Origin: Alteromonas hispanica
Lineage (GTDB): Bacteria > Pseudomonadota > Gammaproteobacteria > Enterobacterales > Alteromonadaceae
Direction: 5' to 3'
Length of the DNA: 64,000 bases
NCBI RefSeq assembly: GCF_010500915.1
Contig: NZ_JAAAWP010000006.1
Span: 214,801 to 278,800 of the forward strand
In this document: positions 24,679 to 34,286 of the stretch, in pieces
Numbering within the stretch: the first letter of the stretch is position 1
How the letters are laid out: every line of letters begins with the position of its first letter
Position numbers and translations under genes: made by a program
The notes under the pieces: model-generated
What the model was told of the DNA's origin: nothing
The model's database searches: none
What the model saw: the letters and a program-made list of their open reading frames with translations, nothing else

Positions 24679-25991
24679 TGGGACGAAAATCACATACCAA
24701 AACCCTTTATTGCTCTATGAATGGATTTCCAGTCGGTGATTTATATTTAAAAAATGGGCGCATAAGCTTTAAGTACTCCCCAGACTGGTTAGAGGTGGAA
24801 GGAAGCCGTGCTATTTCTCTGAGCATGCCCATGCAAAGGGCTGAGATATCGGGAGACGCTGTACATGCTTATTTTGATAACTTGCTGCCCGATACAGGCG
24901 CTATTAGAGAGCATATGAAAGACCAATTAGGGGCAGATAGTGCTAACCCCTTCGACTTGTTAGCCAAGATTGGAAAAGATTGTGTGGGTGCGCTTACATT
25001 TACAGAAACTCCTGCAACAGGAGGAATACCCTCTCTAAGGCTTACACCATTGTCTGAGGGTGAATTAGCACAAATTATCAGAGACACTCGCTTTGAAAAA
25101 ATGTTGGGTATGCACTCAGGCGATGACTTTAGAATTTCTCTTGCCGGTGCTCAGGAAAAAACAGCACTGACTCTATGGAGAGGAAAATGGTGCAGGCCAC
25201 ACGGCTCAACGCCAACAACGCATATATTTAAGCCACCTATTCTTCATCATGAAAGCTTGGGAGTAGACTTATCTTCGAGTGTAGACAATGAATGGTTTTG
25301 CCAGACGTTTATGAAAAACTTGGGTTTAGATGTCGCCAATTGTGACATTGCACAATTTGAAGATCAAAAGGTACTTGTGGTCGAGCGCTTTGATCGTAAA
25401 GTTGAATCAGACGTTATTTTAAGACTTCCTCAAGAGGATATTTGTCAGGCGCTAGGAAAAGTAAGTGGCTCAAAGTATGAAGAACAAGGCGGCCCGGGCT
25501 CCCAAGAAGTTATGAAATTACTTTCTGGCTCAAGAAACGCCTATAAAGATAGACTCGAATTTTTGCGTGTGCAGATTGTGTATTGGCTACTTGCAGCAAT
25601 TGATGGTCATGGCAAGAACTTCAGTATTACACTCAATCAGGATGGCTACCGACTGGCTCCATTTTATGACGTGCTCAGTGCTTATCCTTATTTTGGGCAA
25701 GGGAATATTCAGGCACAAAAAATAAAGATGGCAATGAAAGTCTACAGTAAGAACACACTCTACAGATGGAATGAAATTATGCCTAGGCACTGGCCTGAAC
25801 ATGGTAAAAAGCAGGGAATAAGTGAAGCTCAAACGCTCGCTATTATGACGTCGTTAGTGGACAAGGTAGAACCAGCATTACGAGCATCTTTACAGGAAGC
25901 CAATATGCTTTTTGACAAAGAGGTTGGTGAGGCTATAACCGAGAATACACTGACATGTTTGCGCAAAATATCTCACTTTTTAAAGAGATAG
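24678..25991 (+). CDS. hipA: HipA serine/threonine kinase toxin (classical type)
   Basis: 437 residues, close to E. coli HipA (440). Recognisable: N-terminal couple domain (AISLSMPMQ, then AYFDNLLPD), the autophosphorylation loop FRISLAGAQEKTAL (Ser154, equivalent to E. coli Ser150), VVERFDR, and catalytic Asp309 in AIDGHGKNFSI with YDVLSAYP after it. Known HipA kinases phosphorylate glutamyl-tRNA synthetase and induce dormancy. All key residues are present, so it should be active. It is clearly different from the HipA at 9.9-11.1 kb. Confidence 0.93.
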   Translation: MGRKSHTKTLYCSMNGFPVGDLYLKNGRISFKYSPDWLEVEGSRAISLSMPMQRAEISGDAVHAYFDNLLPDTGAIREHMKDQLGADSANPFDLLAKIGKDCVGALTFTETPATGGIPSLRLTPLSEGELAQIIRDTRFEKMLGMHSGDDFRISLAGAQEKTALTLWRGKWCRPHGSTPTTHIFKPPILHHESLGVDLSSSVDNEWFCQTFMKNLGLDVANCDIAQFEDQKVLVVERFDRKVESDVILRLPQEDICQALGKVSGSKYEEQGGPGSQEVMKLLSGSRNAYKDRLEFLRVQIVYWLLAAIDGHGKNFSITLNQDGYRLAPFYDVLSAYPYFGQGNIQAQKIKMAMKVYSKNTLYRWNEIMPRHWPEHGKKQGISEAQTLAIMTSLVDKVEPALRASLQEANMLFDKEVGEAITENTLTCLRKISHFLKR

Positions 25992-25997
25992 TTGGTG

Positions 25998-26028
25998 GGC
26001 GCTGATAGCTCACAGCGCCATTTCTTTT
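25998..26028 (+). terminator. Rho-independent terminator after hipA
   Basis: GGCGCTG (25998-26004) and CAGCGCC (26013-26019) pair around an 8-base loop and are followed by ATTTCTTTT. It ends the hipBA transcript just seven bases past its stop and may also serve the convergent OsmC gene. Confidence 0.75.
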
Positions 26029-26061
26029 GTACTTTAACTGACGTTAGCTATCTCTAGCCTA

Positions 26062-26454
26062 TCACTCTTCAATTTCAATACTAAATTCTGGCATTGCCTG
26101 AATGACTTTCTTTACTGTGCAGCTGTTGGCAGACGCCAAAAGTGGCTTTTTATATTTCTCTGGGAAATCGTCAGGCAAGGTTACTTTAATAGCAAATGCC
26201 TTTTTAAATTTATCTTCGGCACTGCTGCTATGGTCTTGGCTAATACTGATCCCGTCTGTGCTGATGTCTCTCGCGTCACAAAATTTGCGGATAAAAAACG
26301 CTGCGCATAAAGGCATGCTAGCTAAGAAATAATCGAACGGCTCAGGGTAAGACTCATCGCCCCCGGCTGATACGCTTTGGTCACTGATGATTTGATGCTT
26401 GCCAAAACTGGCCTGTAGTTTTTGCCCTTCCAAAAGTGCGATATCTATTTTCAT
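26062..26454 (-). CDS. OsmC/Ohr-family protein
   Basis: 130 residues from MKIDIALLEG; a longer frame upstream has no family similarity. The fold pattern is visible in YPEPFDYFLASMPLCAAFFIRKFC (first redox-type Cys) and ANSCTVKKVIQ (second Cys). OsmC-like proteins reduce organic peroxides with two reactive cysteines. The two cysteines are present here, though the sequence is closer to the general OsmC-like group than to Ohr. Upstream AAGG is a plausible ribosome site. Confidence 0.85.
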   Translation of the reverse strand: MKIDIALLEGQKLQASFGKHQIISDQSVSAGGDESYPEPFDYFLASMPLCAAFFIRKFCDARDISTDGISISQDHSSSAEDKFKKAFAIKVTLPDDFPEKYKKPLLASANSCTVKKVIQAMPEFSIEIEE

Positions 26455-26651
26455 AACGGTAACCTTATATTCAATTAAGCTAATAAACGATGTGTTGATC
26501 CTGAAAGGAGTTGTACGCGGAGTCAAGGTTATTGTGCGCTTTGACACTAACAATAGTGAAGCACCGTTGTTAAACGGCATTTATCAACACAATGCCGCGC
26601 AAATTAATGAACAACGTATCGCATTAACGGGGAGTTAAACAAAAAACAAAT

Positions 26652-27536
26652 TCAACTTTTTGCATTATCTACCTTCGTTTCATTACCAAAATACAGCTTT
26701 ACAAGCTTACGCTTACTTCTACTAATGGGCAGTTTTGCCCCATAAGGAATTTCACACCACGCTTCGCTGCCTGAAATATGCACCCTAATAACGTGATCTC
26801 TATGCACCCAGTGAGAACGATGAATCAATATACCTTCATCGTCTAACACCTGTGCTATTTGGTTTAGCGCACCAAGTATGAGTGTATTCCCTTTTGTGGT
26901 TTTCACGTTCACATAATGAAGTTCGGAGCTTATGGAAATTATATCTCGGCCAAGCACTTTCGGAAGCCTTCCGTAAAATTCAGCCTTTAGCTTTTTCCGC
27001 TTTTCTAGTTCTAGTTCTTTTTCGGTTTTAGGCCGGCTGTGTTGTTCAGGCGTATTATCTTTCTCGTTAGGGAGCTTGTAAGTAACCTTTAGAAGTAACG
27101 GAATGTTTATTAAAAACCATAGCGTAATGATGCCAGGTGTCACTTCAAGAAATTCTGATACTACCCGAAAGAAAGGGCCTTTCTGATCGAGCATATCAAC
27201 CCAACTGTCCGGCTCATCTTCTAAGCCCGGAAACCAATAATCGATTGATGCAAAAATAGGAGAAACCAGCACCGCCCCTAAAAGCCCAGATATGAGTAGC
27301 AATAAGTACAAGGGAAATTGCTTGGGTGGCATCTTAGTGGTCATGTAGCTAGCAAGCATTAACCCCAGTAACGCAGCCGAAATTTGCAAAAACCAGAATA
27401 GCAGTCGTTGGAAAAAGTTTAGGCCGTAAGAAGACTCCGGCTCCATTAACGTAAACAACAGGGTGAGACCAAATGCTGTAAGAGCAAAACCACTCTTTAA
27501 CGGTGCCCTGCCTAAAACTGTATCGCTAACTAACAC
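26652..27536 (-). CDS. Membrane-bound LytTR-family transcription regulator
   Basis: 294 residues. Four predicted membrane helices (about residues 15-150), a charged linker (EKELELEKRKKLKAEF) and a LytTR DNA-binding domain from about 195: GRDIISISSELHYVNVKTTKGN, ILIHRSHWVHRDHVI, then KLPISRSKRKLVKLYFG. There is no receiver domain, so signals are probably sensed by the membrane part. It is divergent from the MipA/OmpV gene and may control it. Translation start may be the TTG/GTG near MLVSDTVLG; the start is not certain. Confidence 0.85.
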   Translation of the reverse strand: MLVSDTVLGRAPLKSGFALTAFGLTLLFTLMEPESSYGLNFFQRLLFWFLQISAALLGLMLASYMTTKMPPKQFPLYLLLLISGLLGAVLVSPIFASIDYWFPGLEDEPDSWVDMLDQKGPFFRVVSEFLEVTPGIITLWFLINIPLLLKVTYKLPNEKDNTPEQHSRPKTEKELELEKRKKLKAEFYGRLPKVLGRDIISISSELHYVNVKTTKGNTLILGALNQIAQVLDDEGILIHRSHWVHRDHVIRVHISGSEAWCEIPYGAKLPISRSKRKLVKLYFGNETKVDNAKS

Positions 27537-27904
27537 TTACTGCGCTCCTAGGTTCGTATCACATGTATTTATACAGTGAACACTCAACGAAATACCCCTT
27601 TTTTGTATTAACGGTTAGTTTTTCTCACACGTTGCTAGTGGGTTTAGTCGAATAATCATTGGCCATTCATACATAAAATCAACAGCTTCTACATTTTCGA
27701 TATGCATCGCTGAACGGTCGTCTATACTCATGTCCATGTTAAGCCAAATATCTGCGTTACTAGCGTAGCCTGTTTTTTAGCGTATCGGCTGATTCAAAAA
27801 CACTGATCAACCATGGCGCGAAACCCAATAGCAAACTCGGCTGTTTGATGTGTTACGCAACTAAGAACTTACAATTAAAAATAACAATGTGGAGTTACTG
27901 TTAC
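27537..27904. other. Divergent promoter region, no gene seen
   Basis: 368 bp between the LytTR regulator and the MipA/OmpV gene. No convincing ORF, hairpin or repeat was found. It probably carries the two divergent promoters. Confidence 0.4.
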
Positions 27905-28726
27905 ATGAAAAAGGCTATCTCATTTGTATTGTGTATTTACTGCCTCATTTTTCAATTAGCTTCGGCACAAGAGAATAATGCTGCACTGGTTCCTTTGCCA
28001 TCGCTAGACGACTTTACTAAGGGGGAAGACGGTTGGAGCTTCGGCCTAGGCTTAGGTATTGAATACGAAACCGCCTACGAAGGCTCGGATGAGTTTGGGT
28101 TAGAATTTCAACCTGCAGGAGCCGTGCAGTGGCGCAGCGGTAATAATATTTTTTATTTTGCCGGAGAGGCATTTGGCTGGCGAGGACTTCAAGGTGACAA
28201 GTGGCTGTTAGAAGCCTTATTAGGTTTTGAGGAAGGCCGCGAAGAAGGTGATTCTGACGATGGAAACCTCGATGGCTTAGGTGAACAAGATGAAGGGTTT
28301 GAATTGGTGCTTCAAGCACGACGGTCATTTACTGATGACTGGCGTTACTGGTTGGTTAGCCGAGTAGTAACCGGCGGAGATGGAAATTTAGGGTTATTTG
28401 GCATAGGCCGCCGCTTTGGCGACCAAATTGACGGTACCGGTCATGAAATTAACTTAGTCGCTGTGTTCCACGATAGTGAGTATGCTAACAGAGGTTTCGG
28501 CATAAACGCCGAGCAAGCACAAGCCTCTGGATTGGCTGAAACTAACTTAAGCGGTGGCCTGCGTTCCATTGGCGTTGACTATAGTTTTCGACACTATATC
28601 AATGACAGTTGGCAGCTTTATGGCGAGGCACTTTTTGAGTATTACAGCAGTGACGTGCAAGATAGCCCTATCGCGCGAAGCGATTACGAAACAGAGGTTG
28701 GCGTGGGGTTTATTTATATTTTCTAG
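27905..28726 (+). CDS. MipA/OmpV-family outer-membrane protein
   Basis: 273 residues from MKKAISF, chosen for its signal peptide (cleavage after ASAQ) and the GGAG ten bases before. The mature part reads WSFGLGLGIEYETAYEGSDEFG and ends in a barrel signature YETEVGVGFIYIF with terminal Phe. Repeated aromatic/glycine beta strands fit a 12-14 strand barrel. MipA/OmpV proteins are outer-membrane scaffolds or stress-regulated porin-like proteins; the exact role is unknown. Confidence 0.85.
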   Translation: MKKAISFVLCIYCLIFQLASAQENNAALVPLPSLDDFTKGEDGWSFGLGLGIEYETAYEGSDEFGLEFQPAGAVQWRSGNNIFYFAGEAFGWRGLQGDKWLLEALLGFEEGREEGDSDDGNLDGLGEQDEGFELVLQARRSFTDDWRYWLVSRVVTGGDGNLGLFGIGRRFGDQIDGTGHEINLVAVFHDSEYANRGFGINAEQAQASGLAETNLSGGLRSIGVDYSFRHYINDSWQLYGEALFEYYSSDVQDSPIARSDYETEVGVGFIYIF

Positions 28727-28746
28727 GGTGTATTGAGCTTTGCTCT

Positions 28747-29133
28747 CTACATCTTCATGTATGAATCGTGGCCATTTGTGGAATTTCTATTCAGCGCCGA
28801 TCCAATTGTCTCGATTTGTGAGGCTATCGTTTCACCCACATATGGCCAAAACTCCTTGCGATTTAAGGTACGTTCGCGGATATCTTTAGGGACAAATCGT
28901 AACATTTCTCTTTCAAAGTCTAATTTCGTCTCATCCGACGCCAGAATGGATCCACTGTGTACCTGTAGATTTTTGAGAAAACCTTTCCGAGTTTTACCAC
29001 GCATCACAAGCTTCTTTTTTACCAGTGAAGCTTCAATCGGAACGTTCTGTTGGCTTAGCCATGCTAAGTCTAACACGTCCCGTGGTTTTATCTGGCGCTC
29101 TCGAAACGCTAACGCAATCAGCTTGTCGGCCAT
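28747..29133 (-). pseudogene. AbiEii-like nucleotidyltransferase toxin, C-terminal remnant
   Basis: 128 residues. The start MADKLIALAFRERQIKPRDVLDLAWL matches the middle-to-C-terminal region of AbiEii/DUF1814 proteins (the K.aL..R..~RD~~Dl pattern). AbiEii toxins are about 300 residues, so the N-terminal nucleotidyltransferase core is missing. The position where it should continue holds an XRE fragment on the other strand. The remnant is probably inactive. Confidence 0.6.
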
Positions 29134-29168
29134 TATCCCTTTGCTGCTTTGTACCGGAAGATGCGTAC

Positions 29169-29297
29169 GTGTTGGGACAAAACATTAAAGCCAAGCGAAC
29201 GACGATGGGTATGAAACTCGCTGATTGCGCCGCACTATGTTATGTCGGTATCAATGCCTTATCTCGAATTGTAAATGGCAATAGTATTGCACTCTAG
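29169..29297 (+). pseudogene. XRE (HipB/Y4mF-like) antitoxin fragment
   Basis: The frame reads VLGQNIKAKRTTMGMKLADCAALCYVGINALSRIVNGNSIA, the helix-turn-helix of an XRE antitoxin, then stops. The homology ends at the point where sequence related to 50.7 kb begins, so the gene was cut by recombination. No toxin gene follows. Confidence 0.6.
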
Positions 29298-29357
29298 CTG
29301 CGACATTTGTGGTGCTACATGGACTAGGCATCAAGCTTACCTCACCTTCGCTTTCAC
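29297..29357 (+). repeat. Degenerate copy of the end of the small gene at 50.5-50.8 kb
   Basis: Aligns without gaps to 50698-50758 with about five in six bases identical. Translated in the matching frame it gives LHGLGIKLTSPSLSP against LHRLGITLTSPSLLP, so the coding phase is kept, but it is only a fragment. Confidence 0.75.
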
Positions 29358-29359
29358 CT

Positions 29360-29552
29360 AGTAATCTTGAAGCTTCGTCAGCAGGGAAATCTGGTGAATT
29401 CATGCGCATCTCCGTATATACAACTTATGAATGTAAACCGTAAACCGTAAATAGCCATTTGTCATCATAACCATTAATTGACGAACTTTGATGAAGAATA
29501 CGACGGCATGATTCAGTGTTGCGCTGAAAATTTTTACCTCAGCCAAATTAAC
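29360..29552. repeat. Copy of the 5' end and upstream region of the GGDEF-EAL gene at 37-40 kb
   Basis: Aligns to 39951-40133 almost base for base, including the start codon and first 17 codons (read MRMNSPDFPADEAS on the minus strand) and about 130 bp of upstream DNA. The copy has an extra eight bases (a repeated TAAACCG-like unit) and a few substitutions. It is cut at 29357-29360, next to the 50.7-kb-like piece. Confidence 0.85.
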
Positions 29553-30027
29553 TTATGCGAGCAGCAGCAATCATGACAGCATATGACGCAGAGAGGTTTG
29601 CTTCTCATGCAGTTGTAATTCAAACAGTTTTTGTTAAAAAATCATAGTTTAAGAGGTTGTTCGTAATCGCTCTCATCTAAATCCAAATTATTGATAGCAT
29701 ATGAGCAATAATGGTTCTGAAGCAATAAAATATTATCGTTCAAAAGGTAGAAGCATCAACCTTGAAACCCGCCCTGCCCGACCAGCCGAAGGCGCGCGCG
29801 AGTTGAACAAGGGGGGCACCTCGGTGGTGGATGAGGGACACCTTTCTTTGGTATACCTTTTTGAAGGTGGTCTGTAATATCTTATGGGTAGCGTTCTTTT
29901 CGTGGTGTTGCGTGTCAATCGTTGAATAGTAAGTCGGTGTGATTGCGGTGAAAAAATAGGCGCACGTACGTGAAATCTGGTGAGGTTAGCGACCTAGCCC
30001 TTCCCGCACTTTTCATGCAGGGTTAAC
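29553..30027. other. Non-coding region between duplicated fragments
   Basis: 475 bp without a supportable gene. A GC-rich block near 29765-29815 (CCCGCCCTGCCCGACCAGCC and following) stands out against AT-rich flanks and looks foreign, but I cannot identify it. A minus-strand ORF of 61 codons there has no recognisable family. Confidence 0.35.
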
Positions 30028-30107
30028 AAAACTGCCAGTATCGATAACATCATCACTAAGCCTTTTACCTTAGAAAAGCTAGCAGCGCTTTGAATCGCTC
30101 AATATTA
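30028..30107 (+). repeat. Copy of the 3' end of the hybrid kinase gene at 50.9-52.7 kb
   Basis: Matches 52637-52716 over about 80 bp with few changes (shared ACTGCCAGTATCGATAACAT and GCTCAATATTAG). The source encodes the end of a receiver domain (ASIDNIITKPFTKEKLTALI). The copy has a premature stop and no kinase gene before it. Confidence 0.8.
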
Positions 30108-30144
30108 GTCAGTAATTTCAATTCCCCTAGCAACGGAAGACGGT

Positions 30145-32697
30145 TTAGCTAAAGTGCGCTGAGCGAATAAATCGCCTCCAATCTTCATCTAATAGCGGTT
30201 TGGAGAAGTGATACCCCTGGAAGATATCGCAACCAATCCGAGATAGATAATTTCGTTGCACTTCATTTTCAACACCTTCTGCCACGCATTGTACGCCTAG
30301 GGCCTTGGCAATATTAATAATGGCGTCCACAATCACAAACTCTGCATTGTCTGAGTCACTGTCTATGTCATCGACAAAGTATTTATCAACCTTCAATTCT
30401 GAAATAGGTAATTCTTTTAGATAAGCGAGACTCGAATAACCGGTACCAAAATCATCAATAGAAAACTGAAATCCAAGCTCTGCCAATTCATGCATAGTAT
30501 TGCGAACTAGCGTCATATCAGATACGAGTGCTGTTTCTGTAAGCTCAAGTATAAGAAGCTGAGGAGGTATATTTTTTTCTTTTAGTGTTCGAATTAAAAA
30601 CAGGGAAAATTCGGGTATAACAATTTGCATCGCGCTGATATTGATAGCAACCGTAGTTTGAATACCCATAGTGATTAACTCGTTTAGCGCGTCACATGCT
30701 CTCGACACCACCCATTCACCAATAACATAAATAGCGCCATTTTCCTCGGCAATGGGAATAAAGTCAGCGGGACTTACCCAACCGAAGTCTGGCGAGTGCC
30801 ACCGAACTAGCGCCTCAAACGCCACTACATTTCCGCTAACATTGAATTGAGGTTGAAACGCTAAACGTAGCTCGCCGTTTTTCACCACCGAATGTACTTT
30901 TTCTTGTAGTGCTACAAATTTGTCATACTCTCTTATGCCGTCTTTAGCCAGATGGCAAAGCCCAAAAGGCGCAGATTTCTTTGCATTTCGTAATGCGTGC
31001 TCTAAAACGCTTAGCATAGTTTCAAAGGAATGTTCACTGGGGTCAAATATAGCACTCCCCGCTGAACATGAGAGTGTTTGGCGCGCGTCGCCTATTTTTA
31101 TTTTATAATTTTCAGCGTTTAGCAGTGCACTTTCCAACAAATGAGCGCTAAACGCACTTATCTCTGATTTACAAGCGGTGCGACGGGATAAAATAATGAA
31201 AGCATCGGCATCAAACTTGAAAATAGCGTACTCGTTACCAATAACCGTTTGCAGCTTGTCGGCAATTTGCTTCAACGCCTTATCTCCCGCATTAAAGCCG
31301 AAGCGCTGATTGAACGATGCCATCTTGTCTACGTCAAGCAGCACCGCATAAATGCAATGATTTTTTCGCATCGCTTCAAACATCAGTTCCTTGGCTTCTC
31401 GCTCAAACCATTGACTGTTCCTAAGCTGCGTAACATTGTCTGTAAATGCCAAGTTATAGATGGCATCTTGAGCTTCAAGCCTCTCGGTGATATCTCTTAC
31501 CAGCCCAATGTATTGTTTCTCTCCCTTCTCCACCGACTCAGTTAGCGATAACTCCATTTGAAAAACGTCGCCATTTTTTCTTCTAGCCGGGAGTTGTCGA
31601 CCTACACCTATAATCTTAGCCTCACCCGTTGCTTTGTAGTGTTGCATGTAACTATCGTGTTTCATGGCATAGGGCTGTGGCATTAACATGGCAACATTCG
31701 CGCCTATTAGCTCACTCTTATCATAACCGAACAGCCTAACTGCTACCTCGTTGCACTGCCGTATTTGGCCTTCGCTGTTAATAGTGATGACTGCATCGTT
31801 CAAGTTATTCCAAATATTTTCGAGTGTTTCGGTATGCTCCTTAAGGCGAGCAGATATCAGCCTTGCTTCTGTTACATCTTCAAATGTGCCATAAACTCGC
31901 ACCACTTTGCCCTGTTGGTCTACCTCAGAGTTTCCGGTAGTTCGCACCCACTTCGCATTGCCACTGGCGTCGGTAAAAGCAAGCTCTAAATCATAAGCCT
32001 CAAGATTGGTTGTAAGGTCGTGAAATGCGCGCTTAATTTTTTCCTGCGATTGAGGCGCATAAAAGCTCATGGCTTCATTTGGCGTGAGTGATTGATTCTT
32101 TGACACTCCGTAAATACGGTAAATTTCATCAGACCAAAATACGTCTTTGGCGTGATAGTGATACTCCCATGCCCCAATTTTTGCGATAGATTGAATGTCG
32201 CTTAACAGTCCTAGCTGTGCCGTCGTTTGTTTATTTAGAAAGCACTTTTGAAGGTAAGCACTCAATTGCTCTGCAACGGTTTCAAATAGCTTTTTTTTCA
32301 GTGGCTCAACATCGGCTGAAGCTGCAAAGCACCCTATAAGCATACCTACAGTACCAGCGTTTTCATTGGAAATGGGCGCATTCATACTCACCTCTATCTC
32401 GTTAGGCAAGTTAGTGCAGATTATTGATGAAGAATGAATATGGTTCGGGTCTTTTGCTTCCCTTTCAGCTGTGTCGTTATGTGAATTATTTATGGTAAAT
32501 GTAATTGTTTGCTCAATGGCACGAGAACTAGCCATTAATAATGTCGAGATCTTATGGTTGCCAACTACACCAATAAATAGGGCTTCAGCACCTAGTATTT
32601 TTAGCAGAGTATCAAGTTTTTCCTGAAGATAAACTGCCTCATCGGAAACCAATACCGTGAATGCATCGCTGTCAAATTTTATTTTATATTTAAACAT
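30145..32697 (-). CDS. PAS-GGDEF-EAL cyclic-di-GMP protein with degenerate GGDEF
   Basis: 850 residues. N-terminal region of about 155 residues of unknown type; PAS domains near 165-290 and 290-410 (IYRIYGVSKNQSLTPNEAM, then NLNDAVITINSEGQIRQ); a GGDEF-like domain at 415-570 whose active motif is replaced by FDADAF; and an EAL domain to the end with AFEALVRW, ILELTETALVSD, DDFGTGYSSLAYL and KVDKYFVDDID. The cyclase is probably inactive, possibly a GTP-binding regulator, while the phosphodiesterase residues look complete. Expected effect: lowering c-di-GMP. It shares high similarity in EAL with the 979-residue protein downstream in the cluster. Confidence 0.9.
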   Translation of the reverse strand: MFKYKIKFDSDAFTVLVSDEAVYLQEKLDTLLKILGAEALFIGVVGNHKISTLLMASSRAIEQTITFTINNSHNDTAEREAKDPNHIHSSSIICTNLPNEIEVSMNAPISNENAGTVGMLIGCFAASADVEPLKKKLFETVAEQLSAYLQKCFLNKQTTAQLGLLSDIQSIAKIGAWEYHYHAKDVFWSDEIYRIYGVSKNQSLTPNEAMSFYAPQSQEKIKRAFHDLTTNLEAYDLELAFTDASGNAKWVRTTGNSEVDQQGKVVRVYGTFEDVTEARLISARLKEHTETLENIWNNLNDAVITINSEGQIRQCNEVAVRLFGYDKSELIGANVAMLMPQPYAMKHDSYMQHYKATGEAKIIGVGRQLPARRKNGDVFQMELSLTESVEKGEKQYIGLVRDITERLEAQDAIYNLAFTDNVTQLRNSQWFEREAKELMFEAMRKNHCIYAVLLDVDKMASFNQRFGFNAGDKALKQIADKLQTVIGNEYAIFKFDADAFIILSRRTACKSEISAFSAHLLESALLNAENYKIKIGDARQTLSCSAGSAIFDPSEHSFETMLSVLEHALRNAKKSAPFGLCHLAKDGIREYDKFVALQEKVHSVVKNGELRLAFQPQFNVSGNVVAFEALVRWHSPDFGWVSPADFIPIAEENGAIYVIGEWVVSRACDALNELITMGIQTTVAINISAMQIVIPEFSLFLIRTLKEKNIPPQLLILELTETALVSDMTLVRNTMHELAELGFQFSIDDFGTGYSSLAYLKELPISELKVDKYFVDDIDSDSDNAEFVIVDAIINIAKALGVQCVAEGVENEVQRNYLSRIGCDIFQGYHFSKPLLDEDWRRFIRSAHFS

Positions 32698-32747
32698 TAA
32701 TATCCCTAGCTAAAACACTCTGCACCAATAGGACTGAAGATACACTG

Positions 32748-34286
32748 CTATTCTCGGAACGAGAGTGGTAAAGAAGCCAGTGACTCTGAGCGTTCTGTAA
32801 TTTGGTCCGATTGTTCCGACACATTGCTAGCTAATACAAGGTTATTATCCGCTTCGTGATTAACGTTAACAACATTTCTACTAATTTCTTCTGCTACCAC
32901 ACTTTGCTCTTCGGCTGCAGTTGAAATTTGTGTTGCATAGCCTGCTATTGTAGCGACGTCATCATAAACCTTATTGATAATATTGACGGTTCCCTGAGAG
33001 TCTAACAAACACTGCTCTGCCGCTTGCTTACCCTGTTGCATTTTTCCAGCCCACGCAAGTAACGTTTCCCTAATACCTGCCATGGAATGATGGATTTGTT
33101 CTGTGGCATCGTGGGTGCGCGTTGATAGCGCTCGCACTTCCTCTGCAACAACAGAAAATCCTCTACCATGCTCTCCCGCTCTGGCAGCCTCAATAGCTGC
33201 ATTTAAGGCTAATAAATTCGTTTGATCTGCAATACCTTGAATTTCTTTCGTCACGCTGCCAATTTTTTCTGCTTCATCAGCTAATACCTTTGACGCCTGA
33301 GCAGACGCAGAGACCTCATCTGATAAAACCGTAACGGCATCCATAGTATTTTTCATTGAGTCTGTTGCTTTGCTGCACTCCGCATGTACAGCATCAACAC
33401 GCTCTGATGTACTGGCAGTATTTGATGCCACATCGCGAATAGTCGTAGACATTTCTTCAATTGCCGCAGCCAACTGATGAAGCTCCCGAGTTTGCCGCTC
33501 TACTCCCTTTTGCGTTTCGGAAGAGGCTCGCTTTAAAGTTATCGCACTCTCTAATAGCATTTTTGCGCCATCACTGGCTCTGCCCAGAATCGTTTGCGCT
33601 CGACCTTGATGTAGCAACTCCCTAAAATGCATGACATCAGTAAGCGATGAGCCACTATAAACATGCCTGGAGACGCTATCGTATTCATGGCACATCTTTT
33701 TGAGTATGCTTGGTGTTCTGATGAGCTCGGCATAAAAACAAAAGAATGTCGCAATAGGGAAAAGAAGGGCAAAATACGGTGATTTAAAAGACAAAAGCAA
33801 AGCAATCAATGACAACAGTATAAAACCACATAGCCGAAACTGATGAGAAGACCACATGGTTTCTTTAATACGTTCGCCATTGTTTAGGCGAGCGTAAAGT
33901 GATTCCGCGCGCGTTTTAACTGAAAGGGAAAGTGTCGTCCTTACCGACTGAAACCCAGCCAGTTCACCTGATTCAAAAACAGGTGTAACAAACGCATCAA
34001 CCCAATAATATCTTCCATCTTTGCACCTGTTCTTTACTGCACCACGCCACGACTTTCCTGCTTGTAACTTTGACCACATGTCAGCAAATGCTGCTTTTGG
34101 CATATCTGGATGACGGACTATGTTATGGTTTTTGCCAATAAGTTCATCGCTGGTAAAACCAGCAACTCGACAAAATTCACTGTTAACATATTTGATGACC
34201 CCTCGCTTATCAGTGACTGAAACTAACTCTTCCTCATCAGAAAAAGTCACTTCTTCATCGATGATAGCTTGATTACGGCGAGACAT
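32748..34286 (-). CDS. PAS-containing methyl-accepting chemotaxis protein (Aer-like)
   Basis: 512 residues from [13 protein letters not shown], whose start has a GGGGTC upstream. N-terminal PAS (about 15-120: [57 protein letters not shown]) resembles Aer-type redox sensors. Two membrane helices follow at about 145-185, with no periplasmic domain, then the long helical signalling domain with [20 protein letters not shown] and [14 protein letters not shown]. It relays energy or redox signals to CheA. The following gene on the same strand is the GGDEF-EAL protein, 50 bp away. Confidence 0.92.
   Translation of the reverse strand: MSRRNQAIIDEEVTFSDEEELVSVTDKRGVIKYVNSEFCRVAGFTSDELIGKNHNIVRHPDMPKAAFADMWSKLQAGKSWRGAVKNRCKDGRYYWVDAFVTPVFESGELAGFQSVRTTLSLSVKTRAESLYARLNNGERIKETMWSSHQFRLCGFILLSLIALLLSFKSPYFALLFPIATFFCFYAELIRTPSILKKMCHEYDSVSRHVYSGSSLTDVMHFRELLHQGRAQTILGRASDGAKMLLESAITLKRASSETQKGVERQTRELHQLAAAIEEMSTTIRDVASNTASTSERVDAVHAECSKATDSMKNTMDAVTVLSDEVSASAQASKVLADEAEKIGSVTKEIQGIADQTNLLALNAAIEAARAGEHGRGFSVVAEEVRALSTRTHDATEQIHHSMAGIRETLLAWAGKMQQGKQAAEQCLLDSQGTVNIINKVYDDVATIAGYATQISTAAEEQSVVAEEISRNVVNVNHEADNNLVLASNVSEQSDQITERSESLASLPLSFRE

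Noticed and set aside
29733..29918. 61-codon minus-strand ORF in the GC-rich block as a gene
   Set aside because: No start signal or family match, and Arg/Pro-rich low-quality translation from a GC-rich stretch; more likely foreign non-coding sequence.
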